Shown here in pieces: positions 56,346 through 64,000 of a stretch of 64,000 bases of DNA. Below the pieces are notes generated by a model, which saw nothing but the letters and a program-made list of their open reading frames with translations, was not told the DNA's origin and did not search any database. Both the position numbers and the translations under genes were made by a program. How positions within the stretch are numbered: the stretch's first letter is position 1; the number at the start of each line of letters is the position of its first letter. The stretch is from Zygnema cylindricum (Eukaryota; Streptophyta; Zygnematophyceae; Zygnematales; Zygnemataceae), in contig JBBHKE010001817.1 of NCBI GenBank assembly GCA_037447655.1, positions 1 to 64,000 of the forward strand, written 5' to 3'.

Positions 56346-59300
56346 TTACTCGTCCACGGCTTCGATAAGAGACGGCTCGTATCCTTCTGGAGCTTCGAAA
56401 CCCATCAAATTCATAAAAGTGGCCGTCACATTTGCGAGTCCGGCTTTAGGCAAATCCTCGCGAAATCGAATATTTTTTGGTAATCCAGTCCCACCAATAG
56501 CAACAGGTACCTGCAAAGAGGAAAAGAAAAAAAAAAATTAAACAGTAACGACTGTTCCAGCAATATCAACAAGAACCTTAGAAAAGACCAGAATAATAAT
56601 GATAAAAAAAGTTAAATTAAACATAAAAAATTAGGATTGATAGAGGTCAATGCCAAACATTAATTGGTATAAATTTTTTGGTAATCCGGTTCCACCAATA
56701 GCAGCAGGAACATGGAAAAAGAAGTAAAATAAAGTATAACAAATAACAATTTAAAAAAAAGTAAAACATAAAACATCGAATAAATTTCACAATAGATACA
56801 AAAAAGGATGAACGGCGATTTGATTAACATTTAGAGGCAAAAAAAGATTCTTTCTAAGCTTTCATTTCCTTTCAAAAAACTTCCGTCACAAAACTTATAA
56901 AAGAAAACTTCCCAACAAAAACCTTTCCATAAGAAAGCCTTCCGATGAAGAAGTTCCATTTTAATAACTCCCAATACAAAGACCTTTCGATGAAAAAATT
57001 TCCTTGAAAAAAACTGAACGGACGAACTCACAGGATTTAGTGTGTGAGAAGTGAGAGCCTCCACTTCTCCCTTCTCATTTCGGAGGACTTCTTTCGTCTT
57101 TTTGTTTCTTTGTGCCATGTCGTCACAGTTTCCGTGATCGGCCGTCACCATCCAAATGCCCCCCAACTCCTCCACAGTATCCAAAAGAACCTGAAAAAAC
57201 CACACAAAAAAACTCCATCAAAAAAGGAAGGAGAGAGTAAAGAAAAAAAAAACGTCTTTCAGTTTCCATGGATTTTGTCCATTTTTGCAATTTTTTATCT
57301 GTTTTCAAATACACCGGGTATCGCTATTAGCGTCAAGGTTTTTTTCGCCACTTAAACCATCTTTTCTCCGTGCACACTTAGCGGATTGCTCATCCGACGG
57401 TTCCAATTGAAACACAGATTCTCACCCGCCGATTGGCGGCCTCTAATATAAAATTGAACAAGTGTGCACAGAGAAAATTTGATTTAAGTGACCAAAAAAA
57501 CCTTTACACTAATAGTGATACACAATGTACCTTCCCCTTCCCCTTCCCTCCTCCCCCTCCCCCTTCCCCTCCCTCGCTCCTACGCCACCCCTCCCTCTTC
57601 TCCCTCTCCCTCTCCCTCTCCCTCTCTTCTTACCTTCACCCCCTCGTCGACGGCCTTACAAGCCTCCAAAACCGCGTCGAAAACCCCCGTGTGTCCCACC
57701 ATGTCTCCGTTTGCGAAATTGACCCTGACGTAATCGTACTTTCGGGACAAAAGCGCTTTTTTGACTTCTTCTGCGATTTCTTTGGCCTTCATTTTGGGAA
57801 GCTCGTTGAACGGCACGCGGTCGGACGGAACCTCGCAGTACGTTTCCAGTTCCTCATCCAGTTTTCCAGAACGGTTTCCGTTCCAAAAGAACGTGACATG
57901 ACCGAATTTCTGCGTCTCACTGCAAGACAAAACGAGAACGGAAACGGGAAGGAGAAGATGTTGGGAAGAGTGGGAGACAGAAGAGGGAGGGAGGGTAGAG
58001 GGAGAGAGAGATTTTGTGAAAGGAGGTTTCTTTTCTGAACGGATGTGACCGAATCTCTTCGACTCACTACAAGACGAAATGGACAGGAAGGAAAAGAAAA
58101 AAAAGTGAGAGTCGAGGAAGAGAAGGGAGGGAGGCAGAGGGAGAGATCAAGGGATAGGGGGGGAGGAGAGAGGGTGGGAAGAAGAGAGTAAGACGAAAGA
58201 ATCATCAAAGTTTAGTGACAAATATCATCCGATGCCTAAATTAAAAAAATAGAAGTAAACCTTATCCTACCTCCCTCTCTTACTCCACCCTCTCCCACTC
58301 CCTCTCTCCCTCTCCCTCCCTCACCTGCATGCGAAAGTCCTTATCCCATTCTTCGCTAAATATTCTCCAGAGGTTTTTTCGATGAGAGGAGGAGCCACGA
58401 GGAACTTTTCCGGAAGCTTCAAATCTCCGTCATATTGCATCATTCCGGCGAATCGGACGGAAGGAAATCGTTTTCGATCGAAAGCGTTGAAATCCGAGTA
58501 CTCGAAAGTTTTCGCCAGCTGTCAAAAATTTGGACCGAGGACCAGTGGGAAGACGACAGGTGGCGGTTAGTGAGGGAGAGGGAGTAACGTGAGGGAGAAA
58601 GGGAGGGAGGGAGGGAGGTAGGCAATGAACTAAAAACAAGAACAAATTGAAGAAACAACTCTCACACGGCATAATTTTTTATTTTTTTTCTCCGACGCAA
58701 AAACAGACAGAAAATGAAGGAAATGAAATCCAACCAAAAAGATCCTAACCAGAACAAAACTAAAGAAAAAAACGCAAAAAATAAATAATCGGGAAAAAGA
58801 AAAAAAGTCAAAAAGAAAAAAAACCCAAAAAAAAAAAACAAACACAAAAAAAAGAGGAAAACAGAAGAAAAGGAAAAATCTCTCACCTGAATAACTCGAT
58901 CCGCCCGATAATTCCATATTACGACCGCATCTCCGTCCAAAATGGGTCCCACAGGCTTCTCCTCTTCGTCCACTATCACCCAAGGAGGGTAGTATTGGTC
59001 GTTGACTTTTGGGTTTTCCTCTTTTATTTTTTTTAAAGCCTCCAAAGCGCTTTTAAATTTATACGGAGCCTCGCCCAAAACGTGGGCGTACCATCCCCTT
59101 TTTACGATATCCCAATCGGCCTAAAAAAAAATTATAGCAATTAAAAAAGAGATGAAAAAAAAAGAGTGTGGATTTTATTTTTATTTAATTTTAGCAGCTG
59201 TCGTACATCGTTGCGAAATCACAATAACACCGTAATAAATCGTCATGAAAACGAAAAAAGGTGTTACTAATAACAAAATGAGAACAATATATAGAAAACT

Positions 59301-62300
59301 ATCACCTAAGCTGATGAATTTTCAGCTTTTTTTTTGTTTGAACTTCACCCCGTAACAGTCAACACTAAACGGTAAAAACGGCAACAACAAAACCTCAAAA
59401 ACCATAATGAAACTGCAATAAAAACGCCATAAAAGCATGATAAACATGCGATAAAAACAAAAATAAAAACAGTAACTGGAAAGAACAAAAAGAACAAAAC
59501 AAAAACAATAAACAACTTTTTGTAAACTTACCTCGTAACGGTCCATACTGACATACATTCTTCCTCCTCCGGAAGCAATTTTGGCATCACATCCTTGACT
59601 TCGAAGATTCTCCAAATCTTTCTCCAATTGGCCCACAAATTGAATCGATGAACCGTCTACAAATTAAATAAACAAATAAATCAATAAAGATTAAAAAGTT
59701 TTAAGTAAAAAGTTAAATCCCAGAAGTAAAAACTCAACCGTCAAAATATAAGAGAAGTGAAAATTCCAAATCTTTCTCCAATTGGCCCACAAATTAAATC
59801 GAGGAATCGTCAATAAAATAAATAAACAGAAGAAAAAATAAAGATTAAAAACTTGAACTAAAAAGTTAAATAACCCAGAAGTTAAAAACTCAAGATTCAA
59901 AGTATAAGCACAAAGTGAAGTCAAATTTCCAAATCTTTCTCCAAATTGTATCAAGGAACCATCTAAAATCCCAAATAAATAAAAAAAAACCAGACATAAA
60001 CAAAGGAACCAAAATTTCAGAGAAACAGAGAGAGGGAGAGGGCTGGGAGAGGGAGAGAAAGACAGAAAAAGAGTTACAGATAAGAGACAGAGGGACAGAG
60101 GGAAAGAGAGAGAGAGACACGGAGAAACAGATACAGACAGACGGAGAGACAGACAGATGAGAGGGAGAGAGAGACAGAGATAGAGAGGAAGGGAGAGAGC
60201 GAGAGGGAGACAGAAATATACAGAAAGCGAGAGGTAGAGGAGGGAGAGAGCGGAACAGAGATAGACAGGAGTGAGGGAGAGAGGAGGGAGGAAGAGAGAT
60301 AGATAGAGACAGAGAGAGGGCGAGAGAGGGAAAGAGGAGGGAGAGAGAGAGAGACCTGGTACATCCCGTCCATCCGTGAGAACGTGCATTCGAATTCTTT
60401 TGCATCCTCTCTCAAAAGCTCCGTGAATCGTTCCGAGAACTTGGTCGTACCGGGAATGAACTCCTCCATCACTAAAAACAAAAAAAAACCAAAAAAAACA
60501 ATGAAGAACGACGACAAATAACGACAAATGACAAAAAATGACAAAAAACGATAAAAAATGGTAAAAAAACAAAAACGACGAAAAACGAAGGCAAACAACA
60601 ATAAAATGATAAGAAAAAAAAAAAACAAAAAATCAAAGACGATGAAACATGAAGGCAGGTGACAAACAACGATAACAAAAGATAAAAAAACAAAAAATGA
60701 CTTCCACAAAAAGGAAAAATAAAGAAGATAACGAGAAGGAACTCCTTTGCCCCTAAAGACAAACTCAAAAAACAAGAGATAGTAAAAAATAACATTTTGT
60801 AACTTACAAAAAAAACAGGATGAACAGCCAAAAAGGAGGGCAAGGGGGAGGGAGAGAGAGGAAAAGAGAGAGAAGAGAGAGGAGAAAGCGGAAGGAAAGA
60901 GGAGAGAGAAAAGAGAGAACAAGAGGTAGAGGAGAGAGAGGAGAGGAGAGAGAGTACAGAGAAGGGAGAGGAGAGGAGAGACAGAGCGAGGAGAAAGAGA
61001 GAGAAGAGAGGAGAGGAGAAAGAAGAGAGAGGAGAGGAAAGACAGCAAAGAGGGAGAAAAAGGAGAGAAGAGAGAAGAGAGGAGAGGAGAGAGGAGAGGA
61101 GAGAGGACAGGAGGGAGAGACAAGAAAGGAGAGAGGAGAAAGAAGTGAGGAAAGAGGAGAGAGGAAAGAGGGGGGAGGAGAGAGGAGAGGAGAGATAGGA
61201 GAGAGCGAGAGAAGGCGCTAAAGGAATAGAATGGCACAGTGAGAGATTCAGAGAGAGAAAGAGAAAAGAAGGGGGGATGAGAAAGAGAAGGGAGTGAAGA
61301 AAGAGGGGGAGGGAGAGCAGAAAAAAAAAGAGAGAGAGGGAGAGAGATAACCAGCTGAGAAGTTCAATAATATGAAAAGTCTACCCATGTTCCCGTTCGA
61401 GGGAAAGCCAGAGAGAGAGAGAAAGAGAGAGAAAAAGAGAGGGAAAAAGAGAAAAAGAGAGAGAGCGAGAGAGAGAGAAAGAAAGAGAAAAAGAGGAAGA
61501 GAGAGAGAGAGACAAACCTGAGAAGACCAATCATATGGAGAGTCCCTCCCTGGTCCCAGGCCTCCTTCACATGGTTGAAGCCCTCCGTCTCAAAGAGCTT
61601 TCCGGTCTCCAGAGCCAGGTCTACTAGGGCGGCCCTGGGGGGTGGAGGGAGAGGGAGAGAGAGGGAGGAAGGGCAGAGAGAGAGGGGGAGAGGGAGGGGA
61701 ACAGGGAAGGGAGGGGGAGGGAAAAAAAAGGAGGAAGAAAATCAGTAAGAATAAAACTAGAGACAGGCCTACTTGGAGGGCCCTGGGGGGGTGGAGGGAG
61801 AGGGAGAGAGGGGGAGGGAGGGCAGACAGAGAGGGGGAGAGGGAGGGGGACAGGGAAGGGAGGAGGGAAAAAAAGGAGGAAGAAAATCAGTAAAAAGTAG
61901 ACTAGAGGAAGGTCTACTGGGCAGCCGTGGAGGGTGGAGGGAGAGGGAAACGGTGGGGGATAGGGAGGGCGAGAAAGAGTGGAGCACGCCCTTCCCCTAA
62001 AAACCCTCCCCAAACCCCTCCTTCTCCCCCCCCTATCTCCCTCCTCCCTCTCCCTCTCCCCCTCAAAAAAAAAACCCACTTCCCTCTCCCTCCCCTCTAA
62101 AACCCCAATTCCTCTTTTACCCCTTTTTACCCCTTTATACCCACCAACTTACCCCTGTTCTATGACCTTTCCGGCCCCCATGGCGTTATGTCCCACCTCC
62201 GAATTCCCCATATCTCCATCCGAGGGCAGTCCCACGGCCGTTCCATGCGCCTTAATAGTTCGCCACCTCCGAATTTTTTGACCGTTTTTTTTTAAATTCG

Positions 62301-62457
62301 CCAGAGTCGGAGATTCGGATTCGGTCACAGCATTGAAGGGGTCAGGGGGAGCGTCTCCCCACCCGTCGAGGATGAGGAGGAGGAAGGGAGGGGAGCGAGG
62401 GATGGCAGGGAAGGGAGAGAGGGACCAGGGGGAGGGAGAGGAGGATGGGGCAACCAT
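56346..62457 (-). CDS. iPGAM: 2,3-bisphosphoglycerate-independent phosphoglycerate mutase
   Basis: Interconverts 3- and 2-phosphoglycerate in glycolysis. Nine minus-strand exons: 62153-62457, 61518-61634, 60356-60471, 59532-59656, 58887-59120, 58325-58518, 57634-57919, 57032-57190 and 56346-56510. They total 1701 nt (566 residues plus stop) with every phase consistent; plant enzymes have about 555-560. Visible signatures: LLLILDGWGDA (metal-binding Asp31), GDMGNSEVGHNAMGAG (catalytic Ser86), SDGGVHSR, LTDGRDV, SGGGRMYVSMDRYE, WNYRADR, FFWNGNRSG, NGDMVGHTG, TADHGNCDDM and SHTLNP. The start at 62457 has a GCCATGG context, but the first ~24 residues are Ser/Pro-rich and drawn from the neighbouring CCCTCC satellite. 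The frame stays open upstream to 62958, so an upstream start or exon is possible. No transit peptide is evident, so it is likely cytosolic. Introns hold satellites, one MITE and duplicated exon fragments. Confidence 0.93.
56670..56713 (-). repeat. Duplicated start of mutase exon 9 inside intron 8
   Basis: The + strand ATTTTTTGGTAATCCGGTTCC ACCAATAGCAGCAGGAAC repeats 56470-56507 with a few changes. On the minus strand it would read VPAAIGGTGLPKN, but the AG acceptor is lost. Confidence 0.8.
57310..57529. mobile_element. MITE inside intron 7 of the mutase gene
   Basis: Inverted ends of about 70 bp (TACACCGGGTATCGCTATTA ... TAATAGTGATACACAATGTA; inner TTTTCTCCGTGCACACTT ... AAGTGTGCACAGAGAAAA). 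It is the same family as 26050-26326 and 32898-33112, including GATTCTCACC and GATTGGCGGCC in the centre. Confidence 0.85.
59608..59965 (-). repeat. Exon 4 start of the mutase gene triplicated into intron 3
   Basis: CCAAATCTTTCTCCAATTGG, which encodes the exon 4 start on the minus strand, recurs at about 59767 and, shortened, at about 59930. The flanking intron sequence (AAAGATTAAAAA, AAGTTAAAT, CCCAGAAGT) repeats with it, giving a period of about 158-160 bp. The middle copy has lost its AG acceptor; the outer copy keeps one (TTTTAG, then ATGGTTCC). Confidence 0.85.
60020..60355. repeat. Purine satellite in intron 3 of the mutase gene
   Basis: A (GAGA/GGGAGA/GACAGA)n tract on the + strand that reaches the splice donor of exon 3, whose donor reads G/GTCTCTCTCTC. 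Confidence 0.85.
60840..61520. repeat. Purine satellite in intron 2 of the mutase gene
   Basis: A near-continuous GAGAGGAGA/GAAAGAG tract on the + strand, from about 60840 to the exon 2 donor, interrupted around 61350-61400. Confidence 0.85.
61640..62130. repeat. Purine then pyrimidine satellites in intron 1 of the mutase gene
   Basis: The + strand is purine at 61640-61980, where a ~135-bp block around GGAGGGAGAGGGAGAGAG is repeated about three times with CTACT(T/G)GG-type spacers. It is pyrimidine at 61985-62130. In the transcript, the purine arm is by the donor and the pyrimidine arm by the acceptor. Confidence 0.85.
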
Positions 62458-62900
62458 GGCTGGGGGAGAGGGAGAGGGGGAGGAGGGGAGGGGGAGGGAG
62501 AGGAGGGGGGAAGGGAGGGGGAAGGAGGGGAGAGAAGGGGTTAGTTTTGGGAGTGGGGAGGGGAGAGGGGGAGAGGGGGAATGAGAAAGAGAATGGGAAG
62601 GAATGACAGAGAGTGAGAATGAGACAGAGAAGGAGAGAGAGAAAACGTTAGAATGAGAGAGTGAAGGAGAGGACAAGAGGGAAGAAGAGGTAATGAGAGT
62701 GAAAAGGAGAGAGAAGGAGAGAAGGAGATAATGAGATAATGAGAGGGAATGAGAGATAAAATGAGAGACTGGGAGAGAGATGGAGAGAAGGAGTGAATGG
62801 GAAGAGAGTGAGAGAGAATGGGAGGGAGAGAGTGAGAGGATGAGAGAGAGTACGGTTGAGAGGGAAAATGAGAGAATGAGAGAGAGGAGAGAATGAGAGT
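62458..62900. repeat. Purine satellite upstream of the mutase start codon
   Basis: A GGGGAGGG/GAGAGAATGAGA-type tract on the + strand covering the presumed 5' leader of the minus-strand gene. It continues into the first coding bases. Confidence 0.85.
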
Positions 62901-62979
62901 CAATGTGAGAGAAAATGGGAGAAAATAAGCAGGAAAGAAGCAGAAATGAAAAAAACAAAAAAATAATATTAATAAATAG

Positions 62980-63022
62980 TAATAATAATAATAATAATAA
63001 TTATTATTATTATTATTATTAT
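62980..63022. repeat. (AAT)n-(ATT)n palindrome
   Basis: About seven AAT units are followed directly by about seven ATT units, forming a perfect self-complementary hairpin. Confidence 0.9.
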
Positions 63023-64000
63023 AAATAAATTAATAAAAAAAAATGACTGCCTTAATATATGCTGGAAACGCAAATGCCAAAAAATAATAATAAATAATAA
63101 AAAAAAAAAACAAAAAAACAAAAAAGAATAAAGAAAAGAAGTGATAATTATTCTTCTTCTTATTTTGAGGTTTTTTAGGGGGAAAAAAAAAAAAAGGGAC
63201 AAAAAATTTCGAAGGCAAATGCACCTAACTCAAACTTGAAAAACCATTTTTAAAAATTAGGAAATACAAAATATAAACAAAACAGAAAAAGAATGTATAC
63301 CTGATAGATTTGATCACTGAGATTTAAGGTGGAAACAAAAATACAAAACAAAAAAACAAAACAAAATGTGATGAAAATTTGATACAGTTTTCTTCGTTAA
63401 AAGGAAATAAGTATTTTAAGAAGTCATGAAGAATATTAATTTTGAAATTCTGGAAAGGTATTCTTTTTAAATTTAGCAAACTAAAAGAAAAGGTACATAA
63501 AGTACAGATTCGGCATAAATGGACGGGCAGAAAAAAAATTAGATATGTGCTGTACGGATCGGTACAGTACAGTACATTTCTGTACTTTTTTGTGACCCTT
63601 GTAGAGCTTGAGAAGTTCTTAGAACTTGAAAAAAGTACAGAGAAAAAAAAATGGAGGGCAGTCGACGGGCAGAACTGAATATTGTTTTATTTTTTTGTAT
63701 AATTTTGTATCCCTTAAATGAAGTTAAAAATTTGAAATGCTAAAATCTCTGTACTTTTATTTGACTTTTTTAAGTTGTAAATGACGTACTTCTGGAATTA
63801 AACAAAAGGAGACTCTTTTCTTTTGAAAGGAAACTCTGATTCCCAGCTTTTTTTTACTTCATAAATTGTGAAGAAACGGGCAGGATAAAATCGACGATAT
63901 TTTTGTTTCGGGCAGCTTACATCAATCAGAAAATGACAAAATATTTTATATTTGCCCGAGGATGGATGGCGCGAAAGGTACAGTACATTCCCGGACTGAC
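63023..64000. other. AT-rich upstream flank of the mutase gene
   Basis: A/T-rich with long A runs. No upstream exon or other gene could be supported. Confidence 0.4.

Noticed and set aside
60074-61237. 387-codon minus-strand frame
   Set aside because: It reads through mutase intron satellites. Only the part matching exon 3 (60356-60471) is real coding sequence.

Overview
The window looks like nuclear DNA of a plant-lineage eukaryote, probably a streptophyte alga or an early land plant. The evidence is: many GT-AG introns; a plant-type cofactor-independent phosphoglycerate mutase; a plastid-targeted LEA-like protein; a NOI/RIN4-type small protein with a prenylation tail; plant-type LRRNT_2 and LRR exons; and a Ty1/copia element primed by initiator tRNA-Met. 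The DNA is AT-rich. It is full of small inverted-repeat transposons and of (GAGGGA)n-type purine/pyrimidine satellites, and has one 10-base assembly gap at 30971-30980. The species cannot be named from the sequence alone.

Layout. 1-5231: AT-rich flanks around a 4.2-kb purine satellite. 5232-9541: remains of a first LRR/EGF-type gene (an EGF-like exon) and a proline-rich exon built on a 96-bp tandem repeat. 10357-18526 (+): an 11-exon gene coding for an LRRNT domain, LRR units in 72-bp exons, a Cys-rich EGF-like domain, a complete papain-type (C1) protease domain and a second EGF-like domain. It has two reading-frame breaks. 19067-24262: a rearranged, decayed Ty1/copia array with only one LTR. 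24263-36820: accessory DNA with several MITE/TIR families, and on the minus strand a clear pseudogene of the same EGF-protease family (28476-29760).

36894-38569 (+): a 74-residue NOI-domain protein. 40305-43647 (-): a four-exon, 266-residue membrane protein of a conserved plant family. 43648-52050: further dispersed repeats and a 2.4-kb fold-back element split by a nested TIR element with TTA target duplications. 52906-54067 (+): a three-exon plastid LEA-like gene with a TATA box and several ACGTGGC/CACGTG elements upstream. 56346-62457 (-): a nine-exon phosphoglycerate mutase gene (566 codons). Its introns hold satellites, a MITE and duplicated exon fragments.

The genes do not form one pathway: the mutase is glycolytic, the LEA protein suggests stress protection in plastids, and the NOI protein is probably membrane-anchored. 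The most unusual item is the LRR-EGF-papain architecture, with related copies at three places in the window. Its exon phases match in a way that suggests exon shuffling. All exon boundaries were worked out by eye from splice sites, phase continuity and family knowledge; no alignment or expression data were available.
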